Assembly (NCBI RefSeq): GCF_900101605.1
Contig: NZ_FMUR01000009.1
Span: 1-64,000, forward strand
DNA from: Butyrivibrio hungatei
GTDB lineage: Bacteria; Bacillota; Clostridia; Lachnospirales; Lachnospiraceae
DNA: 64,000 nt
Direction of reading: 5' to 3'
The notes below the pieces were generated by a model, which worked only from the letters and a program-made list of their open reading frames with translations, ran no database searches and was not told where the DNA came from. Positions 31,554 to 40,041 of the stretch are shown here, in pieces; within the stretch, counting starts at the first letter, position 1, and each line of letters starts with the position of its first letter. A program made the position numbers and the translations under genes.

Positions 31554-31772
31554 TTATTTAGTCTTTACAGGGATAAGCAACAGATCGTTTGTTCCAAAGA
31601 ACAAGCTGTTTCTTATCATACCAATCCTATAAAGATTTAATATGTAGAACATCGCACAAAATACCGTTATCAGACCAAAAGTAGCTATAAGGTCTTCAAC
31701 TGTAGGCGGATAACCACGACGCCTCGTGTAATTTCCGACATATTCTGCGATCTCTGCTTCAAATCCACGCAT
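31554..31772 (-). CDS. Small single-span membrane protein, unknown
   Basis: A 72-residue frame with a good SD (GGGGAGG, spacing 10). The N-terminal half is soluble and charged (EIAEYVGNYTRRRGYPPTVEDL). One transmembrane helix follows (TFGLITVFCAMFYILNLYRIG) and then a short tail. I do not recognise the family. It ends just upstream of the infC promoter on the same strand. The strong ribosome binding site and clean hydrophobic segment argue that it is real. Confidence 0.6.
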   Translation of the reverse strand: MRGFEAEIAEYVGNYTRRRGYPPTVEDLIATFGLITVFCAMFYILNLYRIGMIRNSLFFGTNDLLLIPVKTK

Positions 31773-31908
31773 GATTCCTATACCTCCCCTCTGTGTTTTA
31801 AATAGTAGATATATCTATAGTACAGGAGTAATGTTTCTAATTTGTGGAATAAAAATAAAAACAATATAAACAATTATTGTCGCTGCTCACAAATAGTATA
31901 ATGTATTT

Positions 31909-32562
31909 ATGAAAAAGGGAACTGTAAGGACAACTGTTACTTTATTCCTAATAGCGATATTCATGCTGCTTTTATATGTATTCGTCGGCAGACCCATGAT
32001 TGGTTTTGTCAAAGATCCCGAGGCTCTGGATGCTTTTGTGCAAAGCAAAGGAACCGCAGGTCTGTTAGTTTTTGGCTTTTTTGTCCTGATACAAACAATG
32101 TCAAGTTGCATTCCCGGACTGCCTTTTTATCTGGCTTCAGGCTATCTTCTCGGCGGCTTTAAAGGAGCTCTTCTGTGCGATACGTTTGCAACGCTCGGAA
32201 ACACAGCCGCTTTTCTTATCGGTAAGAAATTCGGAAGAGATTTTTTACTATATCTTTTCCCTGAAGATAAGCTTGTGCATGTTGAAAACATAATAAAAAA
32301 AGGAAAGCCAAAGATCATTCATATTTTATTCATGCTACTGCCCCTTCCCAAGGATACATATGCCTGGCTTGGCTATTACTCGGAAGAACCGCTTATTATG
32401 TGGATTCCGCTCACATTTATCGCAAGATTCCCGCATATTTTCCTGTATACTTACGGCGGCGAGCAGCTTATGTCCAATAAGTATATGGTGCTTATCTTGG
32501 GAGGAGCCTTTGCAACGCTTGTATACGCCGTTGTTTTGATGTTACTTAAGAAAAAGAATTAG
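31909..32562 (+). CDS. TVP38/TMEM64 (DedA-superfamily, VTT domain) membrane protein
   Basis: A 217-residue integral membrane protein with about six hydrophobic segments. The VTT-domain signature is visible: SSCIPGLPFYLASGYLLGGFKGALLCDTFATLGNTAAFLIGKKFGRDF, followed by LPLPKDTYAWLGYYS. Members of this superfamily are implicated in lipid scrambling or transport across the membrane. It is monocistronic, with terminators downstream at 32636-32663. Confidence 0.85.
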   Translation: MKKGTVRTTVTLFLIAIFMLLLYVFVGRPMIGFVKDPEALDAFVQSKGTAGLLVFGFFVLIQTMSSCIPGLPFYLASGYLLGGFKGALLCDTFATLGNTAAFLIGKKFGRDFLLYLFPEDKLVHVENIIKKGKPKIIHILFMLLPLPKDTYAWLGYYSEEPLIMWIPLTFIARFPHIFLYTYGGEQLMSNKYMVLILGGAFATLVYAVVLMLLKKKN

Positions 32563-32585
32563 TTTCCTGCGCATCCCTGCGGAGC

Positions 32586-32633
32586 TTTTTTGTTGAATAG
32601 GGAATTTCAGAGAAATTTCCTATTCAACAAAAA
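32586..32633. repeat. 22-bp inverted repeat
   Basis: TTTTTTGTTGAATAGGG... (32586-32607) pairs with its complement (32612-32633) with one G-T mismatch around a 4-base centre. It lies between the VTT gene and tRNA-Trp, next to a second hairpin. The T-rich and A-rich flanks fit a role in termination on the minus strand. Confidence 0.75.
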
Positions 32634-32635
32634 AA

Positions 32636-32663
32636 CGCTTAACTCAATGAGTTAAGCGCTTTT
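32636..32663. terminator. Bidirectional terminator between VTT gene and tRNA-Trp
   Basis: CGCTTAACTCA (32636-32646) pairs perfectly with TGAGTTAAGCG (32648-32658). CTTTT follows on the plus strand and seven T on the minus strand (opposite 32629-32635). Confidence 0.8.
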
Positions 32664-32668
32664 AGCAA

Positions 32669-32740
32669 CAGGGGAAGAGGGATTCGAACCCCCATGAGCG
32701 GTTTTGGAGACCGGCATACTAGCCATTGTATGATTCCCCT
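32669..32740 (-). tRNA. tRNA-Trp (anticodon CCA)
   Basis: Acceptor AGGGGAA/TTCCCCT, D-stem ATAC/GTAT, anticodon stem CCGGT/ACCGC with loop CTCCAAA (anticodon CCA), T-arm GGGGG-TTCGAAT-CCCTC, discriminator G. 72 nt, CCA not encoded. The first anticodon-stem pair is a C-C mismatch. Confidence 0.94.
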
Positions 32741-32781
32741 ATCTATACGATTTGTCGGCACATGTCGCACCAACGAATGAA

Positions 32782-32810
32782 ATTATATCATAGCAATTTA
32801 GGCTTGTAAA
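32782..32810 (-). promoter_or_regulatory. tRNA-Trp promoter
   Basis: TTTACA (32805-32810), a 17-bp spacer and TATAAT (32782-32787) on the minus strand, 41 bp upstream of the tRNA. Confidence 0.75.
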
Positions 32811-32828
32811 GAATAAAAATAAAAGAGT

Positions 32829-33386
32829 TTATCTCCGTTTTTTGCCGCGATCTTCATCTTTATGATTGGACAATGGTTTGAAAATAGTCATTCTTCCCGT
32901 CCATCCTACAATTCTTGTAAGTATTATTCCCGTAATTGCTCCGCTTGAGTCTATCATTACATCTTTTGGCGACGGCCCTCTACCGTGGACAAAAGACTGA
33001 TGGAATTCATCAAGACTTGCATATCCGACACAGAATAGTCCCGCAAAAAAGATCAGTTTCATTCCTCTTACGCCATATACATACAGCGGAAAAGCTACAG
33101 ATACTCCCAAAAGGAAGTATTCCGTAAAGTGTGCTGTCTTTCTTACATAATACTGATATTTTGTGGAAAGCTGATCGATACGTTCTTCGCTCCAGCCTTT
33201 ATCGAGCACCTTGTTTGTAACAGTAAAGATCTTTACCCCCACTTTGTAACTTAACTGGCTGCTGGTCGTACCTTCCTGCGATGAAAGCATAAAGATAATG
33301 CACATCATCATTATTGCAGGCAGAAAGGACATTGGTTTTAATACGAATCTAAGTGTTTCTTTTATGTATAATAAAAAATATTTCAT
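32829..33386 (-). CDS. VanZ-like membrane protein
   Basis: A 185-residue protein with about four helices and the VanZ-family signature YYVRKTAHFTEYFLLGV plus YASLDEFHQSFVHGRGPSPKDVMIDSSGAITGI. VanZ-like proteins are widespread in Firmicutes and mostly of unknown role; some affect glycopeptide tolerance. The C-terminus is a basic soluble tail. The start overlaps the flavin reductase stop by 4 bp (ATGA), so the two are translationally coupled. Confidence 0.9.
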   Translation of the reverse strand: MKYFLLYIKETLRFVLKPMSFLPAIMMMCIIFMLSSQEGTTSSQLSYKVGVKIFTVTNKVLDKGWSEERIDQLSTKYQYYVRKTAHFTEYFLLGVSVAFPLYVYGVRGMKLIFFAGLFCVGYASLDEFHQSFVHGRGPSPKDVMIDSSGAITGIILTRIVGWTGRMTIFKPLSNHKDEDRGKKRR

Positions 33387-33979
33387 TTTTTCCTTTTCGA
33401 TGTCTTCTTTTTCACTACGCTGTATCCGAATTTTCCGATCTTTTCACCAAGAGTAAAATACTCTCCGTGTGAATAAGAGATCAGATCTGCGGCGCGCAGG
33501 TCAAATTTTCCTTTGTTGTCTAATAGTTTCTCATCAACGGTAACGCCCATCACTTCAGCCACAAACATATCATGGCTTCCAAGTTCCAGAACGTTTCTTA
33601 CCTTACATTCAATATTTACGGGGCTCTCTGCGATTCCGGGAGCTGACACGAATCTTGATTCTAACGGCGTCAGATGCATTTCTTTGAACTTGTCATAGTC
33701 TTTTCCCGATCTTACTCCGCACCAATCGGTTGCGTAAGCAAGTTTTCTGTTCGTGAGATTAACCACAAACTCGCCAGTCTCTTTTAAAATATCATAGGAG
33801 TAGCGCTCTTTGCGAACAGATATGGATAACATCGCAGGTGAGCTGCAAACATTTCCGGCCCATGCTACGGTAATGATATTTGGCTTCTCGCCTTCTCTTT
33901 GGCAACTTACCATAACTGCAGGTATGGGATACAGCATGTTCCCCGGTTTCCATAGTTCTTTTCCGTTTATATTTTCCAA
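33383..33979 (-). CDS. Flavin reductase family protein (FMN-binding split barrel)
   Basis: A 198-residue protein of the flavin-reductase-like, FMN-binding group: PIPAVMVSCQREGEKPNIITVAWAGNVCSSPAMLSISVRKERYSYDIL, then GEFVVNLTNRKLAYATDWCGVRSG. Members bind FMN and reduce flavin or protein partners; many in anaerobes have no defined partner. A basic C-terminal tail (KKKTSKRKK) is unusual and may contact nucleic acid or membrane. It is the first gene of a pair with the VanZ-like gene. Confidence 0.88.
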   Translation of the reverse strand: MENINGKELWKPGNMLYPIPAVMVSCQREGEKPNIITVAWAGNVCSSPAMLSISVRKERYSYDILKETGEFVVNLTNRKLAYATDWCGVRSGKDYDKFKEMHLTPLESRFVSAPGIAESPVNIECKVRNVLELGSHDMFVAEVMGVTVDEKLLDNKGKFDLRAADLISYSHGEYFTLGEKIGKFGYSVVKKKTSKRKK

Positions 33980-34235
33980 TGAATCTACCTCATTATCTTA
34001 AATATATTTTAAAAGTATACCACATCAGCGGCATTAAGTGACAAATGTATGAGGAATCATGCCAATATATCTGAAAAAGGTGAAAGAAGACAGAAAAATA
34101 TCTTTTGTTAACAATATATTTAGCAACTATTGCCATTGAAACGCTAATACATGCTGGTATAATGAAAAGAGCATTTGGAATGCTAAATAAAAATAAACAA
34201 ATAACAGGGTGAAAATGAATGGAAGGAGAAAGAAT

Positions 34236-34742
34236 ATGAAAAGATTTCATACAATCATGGCTGCATCTATTATGGCAGCTTCAATTATGGCATGCGGACA
34301 GGAGGCTGAACAGCCGGAGCAGCCTGAGACAGAAACGGTAGAGGAAGTGGAAAGTGCCGAAAATACCGATCCGGTAGATGATACGGATACAGCTGCCGAT
34401 ACGGCGGAAGAGTCAACAAAGGATGAGGCAAAAGATTCAGCTCTTGCCGCACCTACAGTAAAAGATGGTGTAAAGAAGCAGGGACCTGAAGGACAGGATG
34501 TATACTTTGAGTGGAATTCCGTTGACGGAGCCGATGGATATGAAATCTCTGTAAAGTCAAAGTACTGTGAAGAACAGGAATATACTGAGGATGCTTCAAC
34601 CTATGAGACCACAGATAACTTCTATACTGTGGGAGCACAGGATGATTTCGATTTCCTTATTAAGGTAAGAGCTTATAAGGGCGAAGGAGCAAGCAGAACT
34701 TTCAGTGAGTGGAGCAACGAAGCTAAAGGAGCTACTTACTGA
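34236..34742 (+). CDS. Lipoprotein with fibronectin type III-like domain
   Basis: A 168-residue protein. A lipoprotein signal peptide (MKRFHTIMAASIMAASIMAC, lipidated Cys about residue 20) is followed by a ~55-residue Glu/Thr/Asp-rich acidic linker. The C-terminal ~85 residues look like a single FN3-type beta-sandwich (VYFEWNSVDGADGYEISVKSK ... FLIKVRAYKGEGASRTFSEWSNEAKG). It is exported and anchored, likely protein- or glycan-binding. The start at 34236 has AGGAG at spacing 7; the in-frame ATG at 34209 does not. A terminator follows. Confidence 0.78.
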   Translation: MKRFHTIMAASIMAASIMACGQEAEQPEQPETETVEEVESAENTDPVDDTDTAADTAEESTKDEAKDSALAAPTVKDGVKKQGPEGQDVYFEWNSVDGADGYEISVKSKYCEEQEYTEDASTYETTDNFYTVGAQDDFDFLIKVRAYKGEGASRTFSEWSNEAKGATY

Positions 34743-34956
34743 TAAAAAACGAATTGCAAATAAATCTTTGAATAGTTAAAATAGCAATAAAGCAGTTATC
34801 AATGATGATGATAGCTGCTTTTCTTATTTTTCTAACTTCAGAAATTGCTTCACTAATATCGTTTTCCGTCATTCCGACTTTTTCAGCCCATTCCTGAGTT
34901 TTCTCCATAAGATTATTATATTCATCCATATCTGGTTTATTTATAGTTTTAAACAA
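34732..34956 (-). CDS. Small antitoxin-like protein with an odd hydrophobic tail
   Basis: A ~74-residue frame starting at TTG (34956, GGAGG 7 nt upstream; an alternative GTG is at 34974). The N-terminal ~45 residues (PDMDEYNNLMEKTQEWAEKVGMTENDISEAISEVRKIRK) look like the C-terminal part of small antitoxins, which usually end after such a VRKxRK block. Here the frame continues into AAIIIIDNCFIAIL, which is translated from the antisense strand of the lipoprotein gene's terminator. The true end may have been lost. It follows the LytS-like kinase gene directly. No toxin gene is adjacent. Confidence 0.45.
   Translation of the reverse strand: MFKTINKPDMDEYNNLMEKTQEWAEKVGMTENDISEAISEVRKIRKAAIIIIDNCFIAILTIQRFICNSFFISK
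34789..34824 (+). terminator. Terminator of the lipoprotein gene
   Basis: AAAGCAGTTATCA (34789-34801) pairs with TGATAGCTGCTTT (34808-34820, one wobble), followed by TTCTTATTTTT. It overlaps the 3' part of the opposite-strand small gene. Confidence 0.7.
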
Positions 34957-34970
34957 TATACTTCCTCCTT

Positions 34971-36281
34971 TCACACCGGAATAATAATCTCAACCGTAGT
35001 CCCCCTTCCGGGATACGACTTAACATGCATCTCTGCGTTTTCCATTATGCGAAGCCGTTCTTCCACATTCTTTAAGCCATGCATTTCTGCTTCATAATCG
35101 GGATTATCTGTGATCTCATCTGTATCAAAACCTATTCCGTTGTCTTTTACCTCAATCTTGATATATCCGTTTCCGCGATGAGTGCTTATCTTTATGATGC
35201 CCTTGGTTCCCGGCGCAAGTTTTCTTATGCCGTGCCTTACTGCATTTTCAACGACAGGCTGCAGGGTAAGTGCAGGAAGCTCAAAGTCTTTTTCCCGTAT
35301 GTCATACTCTACTTCAAAAGCATCCTCAAGCACAACCTTTTCAATCTCAAGAAAAGTCATCGTATGATCGAGCTCGTCCGAAAACAAGATCATCTCATCT
35401 TTTTCAGAAAAACCCTTATTACCTTTAATATATTCAGACAGCCATGAGACAAGATCTTTTGCCCTCTTGGGATCACGTTCGCACAGCTCCTTTGTATAAT
35501 CAAGCGTTGTATAAATAAACTGCGGCCTGATCTGCGACAGCGCTATCTTATTTCTCAAATTGGACAGTTCACTTTCTTTTGTACTTATCATCACCCGCTG
35601 ATTCAATAAATTCTTGGAATTATCTTCTATTGCCTGAGCAAGCATAAGTAGCGCGCTCATAAGGCAGGCGAGATTATAAAGAGAATAGCCGTAAACAAAT
35701 ACCTGTAGCCCCGCCGCAAGAATCGGAACAAAGATAAAGCAGAACACCGCAATAAACCTGCGTTTTGTCACTTTCTTGCGCATATACGTAAGATACGAGA
35801 TGCAGATTATGGCTTCAGACATATTGACCAGAGTCCACAAAGGAAATCCGGGGCCTCTCTCATATAGATTCGTATCGGGATTAATTCTATAGATATATCC
35901 GCTCCCCTGCGAAAACATAAGCATAATCTCAGCACATATCGCGATAGCGGCTACTGCGTAGAAAATCGTGAAATCACTTTTTTCTTCATAAACAGAAAAG
36001 ATCACATAGATTGAAACAAAAACAGGGATCACGGGATTTATCAAGAACGTCACAAAATTAGATGCAGTGACCATTCCATACGCAAATTCCCCCGGAACGC
36101 CTCTGTAGCACCAGGCCAGACCGTCAAACACCAGAACCAGTCCTACAGTCAGTTCCAGTATTGCAAGCGCCCTATACTCTTTCTTTATGATCGTGCGGCC
36201 CAAAAACAAATATACAGATGCCAGTATACAGAACAATGCGCCCCACAATTCCGCATCGGTAATCAAATATTTAAGTTCCAC
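34971..36281 (-). CDS. LytS/YehU-like sensor kinase lacking the phospho-acceptor His
   Basis: A 436-residue membrane protein. About seven helices occupy residues 1-215. A linker and a His_kinase (LytS/YehU-type) domain follow, then an HATPase_c domain with LQPVVENAVRHGIRKL (N-box), VKDNGIGFD and HGLKNVEERLRIMENAEMHVKSYPGRGTTVEIIIPV. In this family the phosphorylated residue is the His of a NPHFLFN-like motif. Here the corresponding stretch is SQIRPQFIYTTLDY, with Gln254 (codon CAG) in place of His. The ATP-binding part appears complete. No response regulator is adjacent. It may be a pseudokinase or act through another protein. Confidence 0.82.
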   Translation of the reverse strand: MELKYLITDAELWGALFCILASVYLFLGRTIIKKEYRALAILELTVGLVLVFDGLAWCYRGVPGEFAYGMVTASNFVTFLINPVIPVFVSIYVIFSVYEEKSDFTIFYAVAAIAICAEIMLMFSQGSGYIYRINPDTNLYERGPGFPLWTLVNMSEAIICISYLTYMRKKVTKRRFIAVFCFIFVPILAAGLQVFVYGYSLYNLACLMSALLMLAQAIEDNSKNLLNQRVMISTKESELSNLRNKIALSQIRPQFIYTTLDYTKELCERDPKRAKDLVSWLSEYIKGNKGFSEKDEMILFSDELDHTMTFLEIEKVVLEDAFEVEYDIREKDFELPALTLQPVVENAVRHGIRKLAPGTKGIIKISTHRGNGYIKIEVKDNGIGFDTDEITDNPDYEAEMHGLKNVEERLRIMENAEMHVKSYPGRGTTVEIIIPV

Positions 36282-36437
36282 TCACTCATCTCCTTTTAAC
36301 GGATTATAATATAATTATAGCCATAAATTTGCTAAATTTCATCTGTATTCTCCCTGTATTTTCACTTTGCTTTTCTTTATGTTATACTTGCAGAAGTGTT
36401 TGATTCTAACACAATAACATTTATCAGGAGGAAAAAA

Positions 36438-36959
36438 ATGGCACAGAATCCTATTGTTACAATCACAATGGAAAACGGTGATGTCATAAAGGCTGAGCTC
36501 TATCCGGAGATTGCCCCCAACACAGTAAATAACTTTATTTCACTTATCAAAAAGAATTTCTACGACGGACTTATTTTCCACCGCGTAATAAAAGGCTTCA
36601 TGCTTCAGGGCGGAGACCCGGAAGGAAGCGGAATGGGCGGCCCCGGATACGGAATCAAGGGTGAGTTTTCATCAAACGGATTTAAAAATGACTTAAAGCA
36701 CACAGAGGGTGTTTTATCAATGGCAAGATCCATGATGCCCAATTCGGCAGGCTCACAGTTCTTTATCATGCACAAGACATCTCCTCACCTTGACGGAGAC
36801 TACGCTGCATTCGGTAAGGTTACAGAAGGCCTCGAAATCGTAAACAAGATTGCCGAGACCGAGACAGACTGGAACGACCGTCCCACAACACCTCAGGTTA
36901 TGAAGACAGTTACAGTAGAGACTTTCGGAGTAGATTATCCCGAACCCGAGAAAGCATAA
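36438..36959 (+). CDS. Cyclophilin-type peptidyl-prolyl isomerase
   Basis: A 173-residue cytosolic cyclophilin without a signal peptide. Active-site blocks: FHRVIKGFMLQGGDPEGSGMGGPGY (catalytic Arg and Gln), LSMARSMMPNSAGSQFFIMHKTSPHLDGDYAAFGKV. It speeds proline isomerisation during folding. The start at 36438 is preceded by AGGAGG (spacing 7). It is monocistronic, with a terminator at 36977-37018. Confidence 0.95.
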   Translation: MAQNPIVTITMENGDVIKAELYPEIAPNTVNNFISLIKKNFYDGLIFHRVIKGFMLQGGDPEGSGMGGPGYGIKGEFSSNGFKNDLKHTEGVLSMARSMMPNSAGSQFFIMHKTSPHLDGDYAAFGKVTEGLEIVNKIAETETDWNDRPTTPQVMKTVTVETFGVDYPEPEKA

Positions 36960-36976
36960 AAAATCATAAACAATGT

Positions 36977-37018
36977 AAAAAGCCTTGGCTATGGAAGATT
37001 CCATAATCAAGGCTTTTA
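36977..37018. terminator. Bidirectional terminator
   Basis: AAAAGCCTTG...TATGGA pairs with TCCATA...CAAGGCTTTT across 36977-37018. It lies between the cyclophilin gene and the convergent repeat-protein gene, with A/T runs on both sides. Confidence 0.75.
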
Positions 37019-37038
37019 TATTCTGTATATCTTACAAC

Positions 37039-38073
37039 TTACCACTCAGGTGATATGGACACCGCGTGGTTATATCCGTCAGAACCAGTTGCAAGGGTAA
37101 CAACAATTCTCTTATCTTCCAATAGGAACAGGCAATTGTTATATACCGTATTGGCATCAAGTCTTATCTCCATTGTTCCGTCTTTGGTCTGAAGGAAAAG
37201 AGTACTCTCATTGGTCTTACTCTTGATCTTACCGCTTACGGTAGCTTTTGATCTCTCATCAACAGAAACTGTAGGTGATGACGTATCACTCTCATTTACA
37301 ATCTTTGAAGCATGGTTCCATGAATCATTACCTCTGTAGAAATATACCGTATACTTCTGTCCTGGGAAAACAACTCTTCCTTCCGAAGCATCTGTATTAC
37401 TGTCGATCACAAACTCCATCCTGCCTTCGGAAGTCTTGAGTACAAGCTTACTTGAAGTAGTCTGTCCGGATATTGTTCCTCTGACACCTGCTCCGTACTT
37501 TTCAACATTGGCTGTGGACAAAGCACTTGTCATTTTGTCTTTTACAGACAGAGCATGCATATATGCATCGGATCCTCTTGCGCAGTTTACCTCAACCTCT
37601 CTGCCGACCATGATGCACTTAACTCCGCTCAGATCGGTTTCGTTATCAAGCTTTATCTCCATTGTTCCGTCACCGGACTTAAGATATATCTTCTCTCTAG
37701 TTGTTCCCTTTGCTATCTTGCCCTTTACAGTAGTGGCTTTGGCAGAATCAACTTCAGCTTTGCCGGGCTTTACCTCGCTTTTGATCGAAGTTGCGTGCCA
37801 GTACCCGTCACTTCCCGTAGAACAAGTAACCGTAACCTTTGTTCCGGGGAAGAAAAACTTTGCCTCACTGTTATCTGTCGAATCATCGATCTTAATCTCT
37901 ACTGTTCCGCCGGACGTAGAAAGATACATCTTTTCAGCCGTCGTTCTGTCGTCAATCTTACCTGTAAAAGTCATCTCCGATGCCTTTGAATCCACAGGAA
38001 AAACAAGCGCTCCGGCCACTATGACAACAATCGTCAACGCAACACCCAAGATAGCCGATATGCTTTTTTTCAT
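37039..38073 (-). CDS. Exported protein made of four homologous ~75-residue repeats
   Basis: A 344-residue protein with an N-terminal signal or anchor helix (SAILGVALTIVVIVAGALVF). Four tandem domains follow (about 33-108, 109-186, 190-265, 268-344), each of the form GKI...T...KLYLKT..GTMEIKLD..T......F.PG..V.V....GSDGY.HA.SI. Each looks like a small beta-barrel resembling DUF5666/OB-type extracellular domains. The GSDGYxHA motif recurs in all four copies with variation. The function is unknown; a scaffold or ligand-binding surface protein is plausible. It is monocistronic between terminators. Confidence 0.75.
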   Translation of the reverse strand: MKKSISAILGVALTIVVIVAGALVFPVDSKASEMTFTGKIDDRTTAEKMYLSTSGGTVEIKIDDSTDNSEAKFFFPGTKVTVTCSTGSDGYWHATSIKSEVKPGKAEVDSAKATTVKGKIAKGTTREKIYLKSGDGTMEIKLDNETDLSGVKCIMVGREVEVNCARGSDAYMHALSVKDKMTSALSTANVEKYGAGVRGTISGQTTSSKLVLKTSEGRMEFVIDSNTDASEGRVVFPGQKYTVYFYRGNDSWNHASKIVNESDTSSPTVSVDERSKATVSGKIKSKTNESTLFLQTKDGTMEIRLDANTVYNNCLFLLEDKRIVVTLATGSDGYNHAVSISPEW

Positions 38074-38225
38074 ATTTTCTTATCCCCTTTCGCAATACTT
38101 TTTCACACAAAATATACCAAATTACAGTTACATTATACATCATCTTGTGCACATATGTGTGTTTCTTTTATTAAAAAAAGCGTTTTTTCAACTAAAATAT
38201 GCAAAATTTTCTAATTAATTAAATT

Positions 38226-38253
38226 AGGGAAACGCTTAAATCCGCGTTTCCCT
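38226..38253 (-). terminator. Hairpin terminator of the MoxR/VWA operon
   Basis: AGGGAAACGC (38226-38235) pairs perfectly with GCGTTTCCCT (38244-38253), 29 bp after the last gene of the operon. On the minus strand it is followed by AATTTAATTAAT rather than a pure T run. The stem is the same as at 6304-6333. Confidence 0.6.
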
Positions 38254-38281
38254 ATAAAATAGTTCCTATAAAAAATCTGAT

Positions 38282-39073
38282 TTACCACTGTTTCACGGGC
38301 TGTGGCGTTCCTTCTCCGCCCTGACCGTCGGATCCGCCTACCTGCCCTTCTTCTTTCTCACGGGCTCTCTTCTCACCCTCAGAACTCTGTCTTGTTTCCT
38401 GTCGCTCTTTCATAGCGCCTTCTTTACTCTTTTGCAACTCATCCTGCTGACGCTTTTCTTTCGGACTGCTCTTATTTTCGCCGTCTGAAGAATCATCTTT
38501 TTCCTGCTCGGAAGATTTGTCATCTTTCTGCCGGTCGTCATTTGACTTATCGGGATTCTCCAGTTTCTCAAGCATTTTATCAATATCTTCTTTGAGCTGC
38601 TGGGCATCGGCATCCCTGAAGTTATCACCTTCCTCAACCGCCCATCCGTTCTCAAGAAGAACATCCCTCGCCTTATAAAGGACGTAAATAGCCGTATCAA
38701 TCTTATCCTGACTTGAAAGATCGTCAAAATCTATAGTATTGCACAGCGCAAGTGCAAGATTTATCCTTATCGAACACTCTTTATCTTCGGGAGGATACAT
38801 CTTGAGCGCTTCGGTGAAATAGCCTGCTGCCTCCGAATAGCTCTCCTGCTTGTAATACGCATCTCCAAGATTATAGAAAGGAGTGTAACTCTCGGGAAAA
38901 TTCAGAAGCAAAAGCTTCTCTTCAAGCTTCGTATCGTAGTTTCCTGCGTTGTATCTTTTTACAAAAACCTTGTTGACCAGCACCCTTGTAACTATCGAAG
39001 CACCCGCAATACAGATAACAAATGAAAATACCAGTAAAAAAATATATCTAAGAGGTGTTTTTTTCATACTCAT
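38282..39073 (-). CDS. TPR protein with charged C-terminal tail (BatC-like)
   Basis: A 263-residue protein. One N-terminal transmembrane helix (about 10-32) is followed by TPR-type helices (YTPFYNLGDAYYKQESYSEAAGYFTEALKMYP is a clear TPR), then a long Lys/Glu/Asp/Ser/Gln-rich tail (about 170-263). This layout, together with its place after two VWA genes, matches BatC of Bat (aerotolerance) operons. It probably scaffolds the VWA proteins at the membrane. The start at 39073 overlaps the upstream stop (ATGA); an in-frame Met two codons in (39067) has better SD spacing. Confidence 0.75.
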   Translation of the reverse strand: MSMKKTPLRYIFLLVFSFVICIAGASIVTRVLVNKVFVKRYNAGNYDTKLEEKLLLLNFPESYTPFYNLGDAYYKQESYSEAAGYFTEALKMYPPEDKECSIRINLALALCNTIDFDDLSSQDKIDTAIYVLYKARDVLLENGWAVEEGDNFRDADAQQLKEDIDKMLEKLENPDKSNDDRQKDDKSSEQEKDDSSDGENKSSPKEKRQQDELQKSKEGAMKERQETRQSSEGEKRAREKEEGQVGGSDGQGGEGTPQPVKQW

Positions 39074-40041
39074 AACCTCCCTTTTATGCTAAATATGCAC
39101 AGCTCCGCACAAAGCGCCAAAACAAGAGGTATAGCAAACCAGAAGTACAGATCGACATACTTCTCCATACCGTCCTCTTTCTCCGTTACGGTCTTTGAGG
39201 TCTCTTTTATCACATCGATCGTAGTGTTAAGCCCTTTGCTTCCGCTGTTCATATTATGATATTCAAGCCCAAGGTCGCCCGCAATGCTCTTAAGATTATC
39301 CTCATTGAGGTAAGATACGGCTTCTTTTCCCTCAGCATCGTCATAGATGTACGTATTGTCAATCTTCATCTTTCCGCCGCCTGCCGAGCCGTATCCGAGA
39401 ACCACTCCCGAATCCACATATTGCTTCAAAGCCTCATAAGACGTAAGCTCATTGCCGTTTGTAATCTCGCCGTCACTCATGAATATAACTATGCTTTTCC
39501 TGTTTTCTTTCCTTGAAGAAGAAAGAAGCAGCGACTCAAGATCTTTGTATGGCAAAGACATATCGCTTCCGCCGGCATACTCATATCCGGGAGGCGCAAG
39601 CGTATCCAGAAGAGTCTTCACATGCTCCAAATCCTGTGTACATGGCGAAACAACGTGAGACTGATCGTCAAACGTAACAAGCGCAAAGTTACTTCCCGCA
39701 AGATCATCTATGATCTGCTTTGCATCTTTCTTTACGCCGTCTATCCTGTTGCCGTTGTAATAATCTTCAGCCCACATGCTGATCGTTGTGTCCACAACAA
39801 AGATAACATCGAGATTCCTTGTGGAAAACTCGTATTCTTCATCCACCGTCATGGGCCTTAATCCGATAATAAGCACCAAGATATATATAATCACGAGCCT
39901 CAGCGCAGTAAATATTTTGTCTTTTCTTCCGACACTCGTTCTGATAACTCCCCATACTGTAATCGCGATCAAAACCGCAAAGATTATGAGGAGAAACGCT
40001 ATCGGTAAAATAGGTCTTATAATCATTTTTGCAACACCCAT
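39070..40041 (-). CDS. VWA-domain membrane protein (BatB/BatA-like)
   Basis: A 323-residue protein: two N-terminal transmembrane helices (about 10-65), a von Willebrand A domain (about 78-275) and a C-terminal helix (FWFAIPLVLALCAELCIFSI). The metal-ion-dependent adhesion site reads VVDTTISMW, a DxTxS variant of the usual DxSxS, and the later MIDAS residues are in FVLVTFDDQS-like (ALVTFDDQSHV) and MSDGE. Length and topology match Bat proteins. It overlaps the upstream VWA gene by 19 bp. Confidence 0.82.
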   Translation of the reverse strand: MGVAKMIIRPILPIAFLLIIFAVLIAITVWGVIRTSVGRKDKIFTALRLVIIYILVLIIGLRPMTVDEEYEFSTRNLDVIFVVDTTISMWAEDYYNGNRIDGVKKDAKQIIDDLAGSNFALVTFDDQSHVVSPCTQDLEHVKTLLDTLAPPGYEYAGGSDMSLPYKDLESLLLSSSRKENRKSIVIFMSDGEITNGNELTSYEALKQYVDSGVVLGYGSAGGGKMKIDNTYIYDDAEGKEAVSYLNEDNLKSIAGDLGLEYHNMNSGSKGLNTTIDVIKETSKTVTEKEDGMEKYVDLYFWFAIPLVLALCAELCIFSIKGRL

